From Maea johnstoni (taxonomy: Eukaryota > Annelida > Polychaeta > Spionida > Magelonidae): 64,000 bases of DNA. Positions 14,301 to 21,811 of this stretch are shown here, one piece after another (the first letter of the stretch is position 1; the number at the start of each line of letters is the position of its first letter). Position numbers and translations under genes: made by a program. The stretch is from positions 25,630,732 to 25,694,731 of the forward strand of contig OZ012696.1 of NCBI GenBank assembly GCA_963942565.1, in the 5' to 3' direction. The notes beneath the pieces were generated by a model that ran no database searches, had not been told where the DNA came from, and saw nothing but the letters and a program-made list of their open reading frames with translations.

Positions 14301-17300
14301 TAAAAAAAAAAGATTTTTCATTTTTTAAATTTTTTGAAGAGTCTGCCGACTAGGACTGGTAGCGATACGTTTCTACCAGCCTATTCTCAACTAAATAAAA
14401 TCAATCAATCAATTAATCCCTGTAACCTGAAGGGTGGGAGGTATACTTCCTGAAAGTCTGAGGCTCTACTATAGCAATGATAGCTTCCTGTAGTTGATTG
14501 AATCACCCTTACAAAGAATATTCTTAAAACTTGCACTTTTTTTTTATTTTTGGAGTCTGACAGAAAATTTCAAAACCACTTTCTGACAGGATTTTTTTCC
14601 AAAAAAAGCTTGTAAGGCCTAAAAGAAAAGTTGTTTGTTTCCAGTAACCCTACCTTAACAAGTTTTTATTCAAAAAAATCCCTACCCTAAAGTTTTTATC
14701 GCCCATCCAACTCCCAATCAACGTAAAACATGCATAAAACACACATTTTTGACCAAAAATATAATGCAAAAAAAATGTTTTTACCAACCTACCTACCCTA
14801 TTTTTTTCCGGACCGTTACAGGAAACAAACAATTTATTTTTTTAGGCCTAAGACAAGTAATTAAATTGGAGTGGCCTAAACGATAGTGTGTAATATGTTT
14901 GATTTCAAACTTAAATAAATGAAATACCAGTGATAGAAATCACCTGGTGAAATGTACAACACAACTGGCCCTGGCCTATGACATACTATAGTCTGTCTGA
15001 CTCGAGTTTGGCAATCACTTTTGCCACTTTTTTGGGACAAAACCTTCGAGTTGTCCATCCAAACTTGGCAAACATGTTAGGAGCACTACTACGTGTATGT
15101 ATAAACATATTTTTTGTCTCAACTCCGCAAAATGTTGATTTTGCTCATTAGGTCCCATTGTAAAATGTGTCCATTGCCAACAATACGTTCTCGCGTGTTT
15201 GTATTGTTCGCAACAGACAAACACGCGAGATCGTAGTGTCGGCAATGTGCACAGTTCACAATAGGAACTAATGAGCAAAATCAACATTTTGCGGAGCTGA
15301 GACAAAAAGTATGTTTGTACATACACGTAGTAGTGCTCCAAAGAGGTTCGCCAATTTTGGATGGCAAACTCGAACGTTTTGCCACAAAAAAGTGGCAAAA
15401 GTGATTGCCAAACTCGAGTCAGACAGACTATAGACTTGCTACAAGTCTGTGATATCTGGCTCTTTCACTGATCTGACTTGAGTTGATTTCACTCCAGTAT
15501 TAGTTCTGAATAAATCCTCAAGGGGGACACACTTGAGCTCTAGTCTGGTTATCAAGCCCCAACTCATGAAAACAGTGCTTCCATCTATAGTTTGAGAGAG
15601 ACATCAAACCTACTTAGTATGTATAGCATAATAGTGGTGGGGGCATTATACCTAACACAGCCTGAGAACCAGGCTAATGACATACATGTCAAGATGACAG
15701 CAACACCAGTTTTATAATGCAAATCTTATGTTCCACAAAAATTAATATGTTTTACACAAATAAACACATGACTTGCCACAACTACAATATTCATTTTTAT
15801 TACCTGACATAAGGCATTACTATGTTGTTATAACATTCCTTATGTCAATCATATGTTATTACATCTACTCTCAAAATACTTTTAAACATATTCAGTATTA
15901 ATGCAGGGCTCGAAATTAGGGGGTGCTGGGAGCCCAGGGCTCCCTTGAATACTCCTGTGGCTCCCTCAAATTTCTGCAGGAAGCCCAAAGATGTACTGTT
16001 TGCTACACACAACACCTTTATGAAGCTTATGAAGATGCAATTGGGCTCCCTGGAAAAAATCGTAATTTCGAGCCCTGTAATGCAAATAATTCTACTTACT
16101 TGTGCTGGCTTCCCAAGTCACTATGGGAACCAAAACTGTGTCAGCACCACATCTCTCCAAAAAGGTTTGGGAGAGGAACCCTACACTCATAGTCATCTTC
16201 TGCTTTGTGAAGACAATAGCATCTCTTCCCAGCCGCATCGAGCCAGACTTGAAACCATTTCCATAATGGCCCACTGGTTTGTGGCCATTTATCTCTATCT
16301 TATCACAGTAGCCAAAACTGGTAGAAAAGATAAATTGAATAAATCAAATGTGTGGCCATATTAGGGAAAGAAATAACACTAAGAGTGTCATGATATCTGA
16401 GATTTATACAGGGATTGACAATTATTGAAGGTTAATCTCTGGAGACATCATATTTGCAACATTCATATGGACGTTGCCCTTGAAAAAAGTACCATCTAAA
16501 ATATAAGTCTATCTTTACATTTACATTATTACATTTACTCTGTGAATGATCTTCTCCTTCAGGCCTCAACGCTAACTCAAAACGATACTGGCCCTGTAGG
16601 ACCAGTAACACCTAGCATCTGCTGGTCCTGCAAAATCTTTACTGGTCCTGCAATTTTTCTTTAACATAACAAGAAAGAACATTGCATAAAATTCACCACA
16701 ACAATTATCTTTATAGATTTTCTCTTCATTTATTTCAAAAACATTTGGGGACATTCTTGGGGGAAAACAAGAATGTCACCAAATGTTTACTGGGCCTGTA
16801 GGACCAGTTGAGGTCTGCTTTTACTGGCCCGAAGCTGTTTTTGGGAATTTTTACTGGCCTGGGGCCATAGGTTCACCCTTAGCGTCGAGCCCTGTCCTTA
16901 CCTGAGCATTCTGTGTAGTTTGTGAGGATCGAGGCCATTTCCGTTGTCTGTGAACGTCAAACATTGTTTTTCATTGATCCTGCTCTTGTCTATCATTAGT
17001 AACGTTGCATTGACATCAGGATCATAGGCATTGTCTGCAAATCAGTGAAGCAAGAAAGACAAATGAATACTTCACTAATATTTAAGTAAGCTTTTTCCTA
17101 AATACACGTTTGTCATCATATTGATATATTTATGAGGGTACAGGATCCACTATCGAATATCTATCCTTTAAAGCCATAGGCCAAAAACCTGTTTTGTCTA
17201 AAATTAAACAAGAGGGAAGTTGTCAGCGTCAGTTGGTGTGGTTCTAGTGTTCTCAATAGCTATGGTATTTTCTTCCTATTGCTTTTCAAATTTTTTGCCA

Positions 17301-20300
17301 CTGACCAACATCTGTTCATTCTCTCAATGCTGTTGTAATTTCAATATCTATATTCAAAATACTCTAGGCACAATAATTTCAATTTGCAGTCAGACTTAGT
17401 TAATGTTTGGAAACCATGAGTATATGAATTACAATTCCATATTCACCTTTATATAACTATGAGGGTATTGCAAAGAAAGAGAAAGTTTAAACAGTACAGA
17501 GAAAATAGGATTATTTCCATTTCCTTGATTCTAAAATATCTCAAGTATTTCACCTTCATCATCCTAAAGTCGCCATATACCTTTTACCTGTTCTCCTCTG
17601 TCTAGCATATAAATAGTATCATAAGGCCAAAAAAAAAGTGTTTGGTTCCTATTACGTCCTAAAAAAATATAGGTAGGGTAGGTAGGGATTTTTTAAAATT
17701 TATTTTTTATTTTTACTCTTTAACTTGCACGATTCCCTGGAGTTGGATGGCTTTGATAAAGGTTTGTCTTGTTGTAATTGTCTTTATATGCATTAATTGT
17801 AGGCCCCTGCTTCTGTTCATCCAGAAATTTATAATTTAATGGTTGGAGAATTGGTATTTAGGACGGCAAAGCAATTTTTTGGGTAGGAACAATTCATTTT
17901 TCAGTAGGATTGGCAAAAAAAACTTTAGGGTAGGGGACAAAAACTAGGTAGGGTAGGGTAATAGGAACCAAACAACTTTTTTTTTAGGCCTTAAGGAAAG
18001 TTTCTGCCCAGAAGGTTAAAAGGCATAGATTGATTCCGAAAAGTGAAAGAAACTGGAAGAAATATATTTCTTCCGAAATGTTGATTTTGCCCATGAGGTC
18101 CCATTGTAAAATTTGCGCATTGCAGACAATACAAATGTGAGCGATCTTGCATGAAATGTTACTATGGACACCTAATGAGCAAAATCAACATTTTACAAAG
18201 TTGAGAAAGAAAAGAAGTTGCATAGTGATTCTAAGAGGTGTGCTAAGTTTGGAAAGGAAATACAAACTTTATGAAACAAAAAAGAGGAAAAAAAACCAGT
18301 CAGCCAAGTTTGGGTCAGACAAACTATAGTCAATAACAAAAATCATAAATATCAGGTTATGGACATCATCCAAACTCTGGTACACAGGTCACAGGGTACG
18401 TGGTTGTTGTTCACTACAGCTGATATATATTGACCTGTATAGAGCCACAATGCCGATCACTGGATACACACAACCAGTAGGTCTCGCTTGACAGCCTGGC
18501 TATAACTAATAGGCCAGATGTCATAGTCTGACTCCAGTTTGGCAACCACTTTTGCCACTTTCTTTTGTGACAACATTCGAGTTTGCCATCCAAACTTGGC
18601 AAACCTCTTTGGAGCACTAATATGTGTACATGTATAAACATGCTTTTTGTCTCAACTCCGTAAAATGTCGATTTTGCTCATTAGGTCCCATTGTAAAATT
18701 TGCCCATTGCCAACAATACAAACATGCGAGATTGTCAATTTTTGGTTTAAAACATGTTTCTAGAATTCCTTGATTTTGCCCAATAATTCCTATATATACA
18801 GCAGTAAAATATTTTCAACAAGGCAGAACAGTATTTCAGGCAATGTCAGTATCTCTGAATGGATAAATTTAGTAAAGAAAGATACCAATTTTGTCAATGA
18901 CTCCATAGTTCTTTTGAAGATCACTGTGCTATGTTCTTTCCTCATGCAAAGATTCAGGAAAATTAAAAATATATTTATAAAAATGTTGTAAGACCTTAAC
19001 TGAACAGCCTAGTGAGCACTGGGAGATTTTTAATAGTTTAATTTTTTTTCTTTAAATGTACACTATACCGTAGTTTTTTAACAAATACTTTTCTTTGCAA
19101 TACTTGAAGTGGGTTTTAGGGTCTCTTGATAGCATAGAACTGGAGGTAAAAACTGACACAGTGTATAATTTAATGTATCTATCTAATGAGCAGCATACGT
19201 CCAGGCTTTATTTTGTTGGTATCAGGACATTATGCCCACCTACGCGAACGGCCACCTACCAGAATGGCCAATTTTCGAGTTATTATGGCCATCTATGTAC
19301 AGTGAGTCATTAGGGCCAACTCCACAAAAAGGTGATATAAGGCACGTTATTATTAATAAAGATTTAGGAGAAAGATATGGTCAAACTTACATGAAGAGTG
19401 CTTTTAGGACTAATGATAGAGGTTTTAGGAAGGAAAATGAGTCACCATTGTTTGCACTACTCACAATTGTCAAGAACCTCCATTACTGAGTAGGTGGCCG
19501 TTCGCGTAGGTGGGCATAATGACCCTGGACCATTTTGTTCTGCCTGCCCACGAAAAATGTATGTATACCATAGAGGAAACCACAACCCTACAACCTCTTT
19601 AGTGGTCTAAAGAGGTTGTATATATACCATAGAGGAAACCACAACCCTACAACCTGACGTAACTCGCTACATGCCTACACGCAGGTAAATGGTGAATAGA
19701 GCATGACACACACGGCGCACACCTCCGACAGCACTAGATCTCAAGATCGACGATATGTTCGGTAAATAGTGATAAATTCGGACTATTTAAGATTTAATGC
19801 TCCCCCAGTCCATACTGGCATCTGGCACATGCCAACTTAGTTACATGCAATTAGGAGTACTAAGAACTGGTTTCACCTAGCTCCTGAGTACCCATTATGT
19901 ACACAGCATTAAAAAATATGAGGAATATATAGGAAAAATACAAATTTAGAGGGGAATATAGAGGAATTATGGGATGAATGGGGTGGTAAAATTCCAGGTG
20001 GTAAAATTCAAAGCAGAACATCAAAAATAATAAGATTAAAAGATGTATAGAAGGTGTTACATCAAAGTAATTTTGATTTTGAAATTTATTTTGTTTGAAA
20101 TTATTGAGCTAGTGAGTGATAGAAAATCAAGAGATTAGGGAAGGGGTGGCTAGAATAAATAGCCAGGTTTTTTCCTCTCAACATCAGTTATCTTGAACCT
20201 CCTTCAAGACCACTGATATCTTGAGACAACTCTGAGGGAAGACGACCCTGAGAAGATGCCTACCAGATTCCATGACCAAGTCAACCCCCTGATTCCAGAC

Positions 20301-21036
20301 CCGAGCCCAATGAAGATGATAGTGTGCTTGGAGGTGCCCCAAAAAAACTTGTAGAGCTTATACACCCATAAGGCGCGGCTCCTGGTTTCATGGCATGAAA
20401 GTACCAATCCAGAAAGTTATCTGGATTATTCATGAGTGGTCCACACACACACCTTTGACTGTCGCTGCCAAAAAAACTGGTGTATCAGCCCAGGCAATTG
20501 TTCAGCTCTATCAGTACCTGAGAGATGTGTGCTCATGGAAACTGATGAACATTAATCCTCAACTTGGTGGTCCTGGAGTAGTGGTTCAAATTGATGAATC
20601 ACTCTTCAGACCAATGGAGAGCATATGCTCAACTCTCAAATAATCAAAATTACACCTACGCTAGTGTCAACCACAGTGAATACTTTGTTGATCCTGCAAC
20701 TGGTGTACACACACAAGCAATAGAGTCATATTGGGGTAGACAAAAGCGCTACCTTAAGAATATGAATGGCACACATGCACACATGTTACCATCTTATCTT
20801 GACCAGTATATGTGGGAAGATAGGTTTGGTAAAGATGATATGTTTGACAACATACTTCTACATATCTCTCAACAGTATCCAGTATGAGCAACCTAGTGGC
20901 TTTCACCCACAACCCAACGGCTCTTTTCAGAGCCACCCAAATGCTCCAAAAAGGGTTAACCTGTGATAGTTGGTTTTATTTTGTTCATATTTGATAATAA
21001 AATTTCACCCTGTTGTTTTTTGAATGGTATGTACCT

Positions 21037-21110
<74 letters not shown>

Positions 21111-21732
21111 CTGATGTCAAATCTCACAAACATAATCATTTAGGAATTTGCTGGTCATTTCCATCCCATTTCATTAGATATATTTCACTATTTCAACTAT
21201 TACAACACCCTCTCTGCATCTGTGTGTCTTCTATATTTGAGGCCATGCAAGTCCTAACCCCTTAATTACACTCAGTGTAATCCCATCAATGCCACTCCAA
21301 CCCCACTCCTCAAACTTACTCTACCTTACTCTAAGTAGGGGGAGCATTATATCTTCAAATGTCCAGTTAGATATGCTCGGTCCTCGGACTACATCGCAGG
21401 ATTCATTAGTCTTGAATATTCAATTTAACATCATCACGACAGATCGATCTACATTGACATTGTGATTACACTGTAAAGTGAAAGTAAGAACTGAAGAGTG
21501 AACTGGTGAAGTGAAGAGACTAGTCACTAACCTATAAGTTCGGCGATTGCAGAGAATGTCCATGTATGACTGGTAGAATTGGCGTGTAGAAAAGCAGGGC
21601 TTGTCTGAAATAAAATGTAAGAGAATATTTGACCAATACACATTCAAATTCCACTTGAAAACAAACGCGATCCGACGTGTTTCTTAAATTTACCTTGGAG
21701 AGTAGTACTCCCTTCTCCATGGCCGCCGCCAT
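1..21732 (-). CDS. MORC3/4-like CW-type zinc finger ATPase, 13 exons visible, 3' end off the left edge
   Basis: Nuclear chromatin-binding GHKL ATPase of the MORC family, probably the MORC3/MORC4 branch. Thirteen exons join with consistent phases (39, 73, 133, 218, 151, 136, 129, 123, 98, 87, 132, 81 and at least 69 nt), giving at least 489 codons. In order: GHKL N-box with AELIDNAYDPD, the DxGxG motif FTDNGNG, glycine loop [16 protein letters not shown]5-like domain with [20 protein letters not shown] and [14 protein letters not shown], then a CW zinc finger (W-AQC...HC-LKW-R...WYC...C) followed by an acidic stretch and the start of a charged coiled-coil-like segment. Family knowledge: ATP-driven dimerisation and CW binding to methylated histone H3K4. 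The N-terminus reads closest to MORC3. No coding damage is seen. The remaining coiled-coil exons lie left of the window. Introns are packed with transposons. Confidence 0.93.
84..295. mobile_element. TTAA-type MITE, family B copy 1
   Basis: About 212 bp, from ccttatgctgctg to gcatcggaagtgtta. Copies of this family recur throughout the window with consensus ends TTAACCCTTATGCTGCTGG and CAGCATTGGAAGGGTTAA. TTAA targets and CCCTT ends suggest a piggyBac-like origin (inference). It begins about 15 bp inside the intron after exon 13's acceptor. Confidence 0.75.
296..1329. other. MORC intron 12 sequence without a gene
   Basis: AT-rich sequence. A short fragment near 349-410 (ctgggtgtc...caccc-like) resembles the GGTCTTAGCCAG repeat family. 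I see nothing else. Confidence 0.4.
1330..1543. mobile_element. TTAA-type MITE, family B copy 2
   Basis: Clean copy bounded by TTAA at both ends (TTAACCCTTATGCTGC ... AAAAGTGTTAA). Confidence 0.8.
1698..1778 (-). CDS. MORC exon 12 (CW end, acidic segment)
   Basis: Reads [20 protein letters not shown] then KTFKKK. It supplies the last CW cysteine and the family EEPEDED acidic stretch. It ends in phase 2. Confidence 0.9.
2070..2299. mobile_element. TTAA-type MITE, family C copy 1
   Basis: 230 bp with inverted ends TTAACCCATTCACACT and AGTGTGAATGGGTTAA. A second piggyBac-like MITE family, distinct from family B inside. It contains the recurrent string CACAAAATATTTGAAGG. Confidence 0.82.
2368..2655. 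mobile_element. CAGGRC-end repeat, family D copy (reverse)
   Basis: Near-inverse of 5982-6335. It shares repeated CACTTGCCC and GCAAGT motifs and the end GTTATCTTTTGCAGCGAC. It lies just past the donor of MORC exon 11. Confidence 0.65.
2665..2796 (-). CDS. MORC exon 11 (CW zinc finger)
   Basis: Reads [20 protein letters not shown] then [15 protein letters not shown]. It carries three of the four zinc-binding cysteines and the aromatic tryptophans that read methyl-lysine. The fourth cysteine is in the next exon. Confidence 0.95.
2825..3445 (-). mobile_element. tRNA-derived SINE, split by a nested element
   Basis: Matches the SINE at 47556-47800 at both ends. The tRNA-like part with a B-box-like GTTCGAGTCTCC is at 3398-3445 (reverse strand) and the body and tail at 2825-3035. 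A 362-bp element (3036-3397) separates them. Confidence 0.7.
3036..3397. mobile_element. CAGGGG...CCCCTG element nested in the SINE
   Basis: Ends CAGGGGTTAGGCT and AGCCGGACCCCTG. Flanks GAGAA and GAGAC form a near-perfect 5-bp target duplication. Ends and duplication size resemble the CAGGGCTCGA family elsewhere in the window. Confidence 0.6.
3860..4231. mobile_element. hAT-type MITE with 8-bp target duplication
   Basis: 372 bp. Ends TAGTGTTGGGA and TCCCAACCCTA, flanked by TAAGGCAT on both sides (3852-3859, 4232-4239). The interior is rich in ATCGATTATAATCG palindromes. The 8-bp duplication and ends fit hAT. Confidence 0.85.
4364..4620. mobile_element. GTCTTAGACAGG repeat, family E' copy
   Basis: Starts GGGTCTTAGACAGG and contains CCTGTCTAAA repeats. 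A relative is at 59905-60212. Confidence 0.55.
4650..4870. mobile_element. TTAA-type MITE, family C copy 2
   Basis: Bounded by TTAACCCATTAACACTC and GAGTGTAAATGGGTTAA. It ends 12 bp short of the donor of MORC exon 10. Confidence 0.8.
4883..4969 (-). CDS. MORC exon 10
   Basis: Reads [18 protein letters not shown] then [10 protein letters not shown], aligning with the family LNDYWNE motif before the CW domain. A piggyBac-like MITE ends 13 bp past its donor. Confidence 0.9.
5060..5395. repeat. Family E fragment with a 39-bp poly-G tract
   Basis: A reverse-oriented copy of the GGTCTTAGCCAG family (matches at TGGAGACCACAATTTACTC and TTTGAGCATTTGGGTGGCC). It is interrupted by 39 uninterrupted G at 5297-5335. 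Confidence 0.5.
5549..5646 (-). CDS. MORC exon 9 (S5-like domain)
   Basis: Reads [19 protein letters not shown] then [13 protein letters not shown], matching MORC3 [20 protein letters not shown]. It ends in phase 2. Confidence 0.92.
5982..6335. mobile_element. CAGGGCTCGAC-end repeat, family D copy
   Basis: Ends CAGGGCTCGACATTGG and AACGTCGTGCCC. The interior carries inverted CACTTGCCC / GGGCAAGTG blocks. Its right end is about 10 bp from the exon 8 donor. Confidence 0.65.
6346..6468 (-). CDS. MORC exon 8 (S5-like domain)
   Basis: Reads [20 protein letters not shown], then [21 protein letters not shown]. Acceptor choice: two nearer AG sites (ttag, gcag) would give an immediate stop, so the third (aatgcag) is used. 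A repeat terminus lies about 10 bp inside the following intron. Confidence 0.92.
6920..7026. mobile_element. TTAA-type MITE, family C fragment
   Basis: Right part only: CATTTCTCCTTCAAATG through GGCTGCTGTGAG and TAATGGCTTAA. Confidence 0.55.
7165..7400. mobile_element. TAAGGCCA-end element, one end only
   Basis: TATAAGGCCACACCAAGTTG and CGTCTTACGG resemble the left end of the element at 14238-14876. No matching right end was found. Confidence 0.4.
7586..7714 (-). CDS. MORC exon 7 (S5-like domain)
   Basis: Reads [20 protein letters not shown], then [20 protein letters not shown] and AWL. Phase is 0 at both ends. The donor gtatcc is weak, but using it keeps frame with the next exon and matches the family boundary. 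Confidence 0.88.
8183..8318 (-). CDS. MORC exon 6
   Basis: Reads [19 protein letters not shown], then [23 protein letters not shown]. It is acidic and matches the variable linker before the conserved YCSILYLKP block. It ends in phase 0. Confidence 0.88.
8441..8638. mobile_element. TTAA-type MITE, family B copy (reverse)
   Basis: Reverse copy from CAACCCTTCCAATGTCAAGG to AGCAAAAGGGTTAA. Confidence 0.75.
8694..8990. mobile_element. TTAA-type MITE, family C-like copy plus fragment
   Basis: Starts TTAACCCATTAATGCTCAC. It contains CAAAATATTTGAAGGAG and runs to about 8915, followed by a further family C-like fragment. The right edge is uncertain. Confidence 0.55.
9319..9551. mobile_element. Harbinger-like MITE copy 1
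   Basis: 233 bp with ends GGCCTAAAAAAAG and CTTTTTTTTTAGGCC, flanked by TTA (9316-9318, 9552-9554). The 3-bp TWA target fits PIF/Harbinger. The interior has inverted TTGTTTGTTTCCTGTAA / TTACAGGAAACAAACAA arms and GGGTAGGGT strings. Confidence 0.75.
9635..9785 (-). CDS. MORC exon 5
   Basis: Reads [35 protein letters not shown] and [10 protein letters not shown], matching the MORC segment before the S5-like domain. The 6.3-kb intron upstream (9786-16099) is the longest in the gene. Confidence 0.9.
9919..10160. repeat. Inverted-repeat (foldback) element
   Basis: Arms share TTGGTCACAT and GCTGAGAGTAGTAGACAGGG, with the inverse CCCTGTCTACTACTCTCAGC and GTGGTCACC at the right. About 240 bp, abutting the hAT element that follows. 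Confidence 0.6.
10163..10888. mobile_element. hAT-type non-autonomous element
   Basis: Ends TAATGCTGGGA and TCCCTGCACTA. Flanks GTCACCAG and GCTACCAG agree at 6 of 8 bases. Sub-terminal ATCAATCAATTG / CAATTATAATTGATTG inverted segments. No transposase was seen. Confidence 0.6.
11047..11285 (-). mobile_element. tRNA-derived SINE with ACATTT tail
   Basis: On the minus strand the head reads AGTTGGTCAAGTGGTTAGC...CCGGGTTCGATTCCCGG, a tRNA-like A-box/B-box arrangement with a T-arm. The tail is a (TTACAT)n-like repeat at 11047-11075. It has a SINE body and tail, so I do not call a functional tRNA. Confidence 0.72.
11661..12005. mobile_element. TTAA-type MITE, family B copy (reverse) with an insertion
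   Basis: Starts TTAATCCTTCCAATGCTGAGG, ends AGCATAAGGGTTAA. About 130 bp (roughly 11690-11830) is foreign and contains TTTTCGCCGGGTACTCC, also found in altered form near 44900-44960. Confidence 0.65.
12006..12607. other. MORC intron 4 stretch, nothing recognised
   Basis: AT-rich sequence with no gene, repeat family or strong structure that I can support. Confidence 0.3.
12611..12828. mobile_element. Harbinger-like MITE copy 2
   Basis: Flanked by TAA on both sides. Ends GGCCTAGAAAAAAATTG and TTTTTTTGATGCC. Interior as in copy 1. Confidence 0.72.
13079..13376. mobile_element. GGTCTTAGCCAG repeat, family E copy
   Basis: About 298 bp with inverted ends GGTCTTAGCCAG and CTGGCTAAGACC. It contains TTTGGACACCCAAACCC. 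Full relatives at 59443-59750 and 63249-63554. Confidence 0.7.
13678..14089. mobile_element. hAT-type MITE
   Basis: Ends TAGGGCTGGGCTC and GAGCACAGCCCTA. Flanks AAAATAAT and AAAAAAAT match at 7 of 8. A GC-rich inner part holds an inverted pair (TAGTACTTGGTAAAGTGTGG / CACACTTTTCCAAGCACTA). Confidence 0.7.
14238..14876. mobile_element. Harbinger-like element hosting a second one
   Basis: Inverted ends GGCCATTCCAATTTATTTAC and GTAATTAAATTGGAGTGGCC, flanked by TAA. A 233-bp Harbinger-like MITE is nested at 14616-14848. Confidence 0.75.
14616..14848. mobile_element. Harbinger-like MITE copy 3 (nested)
   Basis: Flanked by TAA (14613-14615, 14849-14851). Inverse orientation of copy 1 inside, with GTTACAGGAAACAAAC near its right end. 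Confidence 0.78.
14986..15433. repeat. Near-perfect 448-bp palindrome (foldback MITE)
   Basis: Arms of about 215 bp run from CTATAGTCTGTCTGACTCGAG inward and mirror back to CTCGAGTCAGACAGACTATAG. Degraded copies at 18062-18330, 18525-18745 and 24102-24275 show it is a mobile family. Confidence 0.82.
15434..15898. other. MORC intron 4 stretch, nothing recognised
   Basis: No gene or supported repeat. Confidence 0.3.
15904..16077. mobile_element. CAGGGCTCGA-end MITE with 5-bp target duplication
   Basis: 174 bp, ends CAGGGCTCGAAATTA and TAATTTCGAGCCCTG, flanked by TAATG on both sides (15899-15903, 16078-16082). It sits 17 bp past the donor of MORC exon 4. A relative is at 55296-55462. Confidence 0.78.
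16100..16317 (-). CDS. MORC exon 4 (glycine-rich ATPase loop)
   Basis: Reads [17 protein letters not shown], then [20 protein letters not shown] and [10 protein letters not shown], near-identical in pattern to vertebrate MORC3/4. It ends in phase 1 at ACA A|gtaagt. Confidence 0.94.
16560..16894. mobile_element. CAGGGCTCGA-end element abutting the exon 3 donor
   Basis: 335 bp with ends CAGGCCTCAACGCTAA and TTAGCGTCGAGCCCTG, flanked by TCCTT (16555-16559, 16895-16899). The right duplication forms part of the exon 3 splice donor on the minus strand. A relative is at 56122-57313. Confidence 0.8.
16902..17034 (-). CDS. MORC exon 3 (N-box end, DxGxG motif)
   Basis: Reads [10 protein letters not shown]... 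through [19 protein letters not shown]. It carries the N-box asparagine and the ATP-lid DNGNG motif. The donor is gtaagga; bases +3 to +7 of this donor are the target-site duplication of a transposon inserted in the intron. Confidence 0.93.
17035..17621. other. MORC intron 2 stretch, nothing recognised
   Basis: No gene or supported repeat family. Confidence 0.3.
17625..17990. mobile_element. Harbinger-like MITE, longer variant
   Basis: Ends GGCCAAAAAAAAAGTG and TTTTTTTAGGCC next to TAA / TTA. The interior resembles the 233-bp family only near its ends and carries about 130 bp of extra sequence. Confidence 0.65.
18062..18330. repeat. Degraded copy of the 448-bp palindrome
   Basis: Shares AATGTTGATTTTGC, AATGAGCAAAATCAACATTTT and GTCAGACAAACTATAG with 14986-15433. 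Confidence 0.65.
18525..18745. repeat. Left half of the 448-bp palindrome family
   Basis: Matches the left arm of 14986-15433 from CATAGTCTGACTCCAG through CATTGCCAACAATAC. Confidence 0.68.
19223..19527. mobile_element. Foldback MITE with ~33-bp inverted ends
   Basis: Ends CATTATGCCCACCTACGCG and CGCGTAGGTGGGCATAATG. The interior string GAGTCATTAGGGCCAAC recurs as GACTCATTGGGCCC in the element near 49016, linking the two. Confidence 0.72.
19563..19655. repeat. 58-bp tandem duplication
   Basis: ATACCATAGAGGAAACCACA and ACCCTACAACCT occur twice about 58 bp apart. Between them is an ACCTCTTTAG / CTAAAGAGGT inverted pair. Confidence 0.7.
19656..20337. other. MORC intron 2 stretch, nothing recognised
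   Basis: No gene seen. It may include the 5' part of the Merlin element that follows. Confidence 0.3.
20338..20886 (+). pseudogene. Merlin (IS1595/ISXO2-like) transposase remnant
   Basis: DNA transposon remnant in MORC intron 2. The first frame reads [14 protein letters not shown], then [20 protein letters not shown] and [12 protein letters not shown], giving the first catalytic D. A second frame gives [10 protein letters not shown] (second D), [18 protein letters not shown] (last E) and [15 protein letters not shown]. In Merlin/IS1595 transposases the first two D residues lie several tens of residues apart; here they almost overlap, so the stretch between them has been deleted and the frame shifted. 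The element cannot encode a working enzyme. The tail is strikingly well preserved, suggesting a young internally deleted copy. Terminal repeats were not resolved. Confidence 0.85.
21037..21105. repeat. (TA)n microsatellite
   Basis: Almost pure TA dinucleotide repeat downstream of the Merlin remnant. Confidence 0.95.
21532..21604 (-). CDS. MORC exon 2 (GHKL N-box)
   Basis: After acceptor tttatttcag it reads [15 protein letters not shown]...FSAIAELI, the conserved MORC N-terminal block with the catalytic glutamate of the GHKL N-box. It ends in phase 1 at donor gttagt. Confidence 0.9.
21694..21732 (-). CDS. MORC exon 1 (start codon)
   Basis: Thirteen codons beginning [13 protein letters not shown], then donor AAG|gtaaat. 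The next exon continues in phase 0 into the conserved [11 protein letters not shown] segment, which supports this start. A second in-frame ATG follows four codons later. Confidence 0.8.
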
Positions 21733-21811
21733 ATTGAAATTAAAGTGAAGAGGTACGAATGGGGGATTGGGAATCTTGAAAATGTGTAAAATACGATGGA
21801 TCAGGTGGAAA
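21733..21811 (-). promoter_or_regulatory. Likely MORC 5' UTR / proximal promoter
   Basis: Lies immediately upstream of the start codon, between it and the foldback element at 21812. No TATA box or other definite motif is visible; assignment is by position only. Confidence 0.35.
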
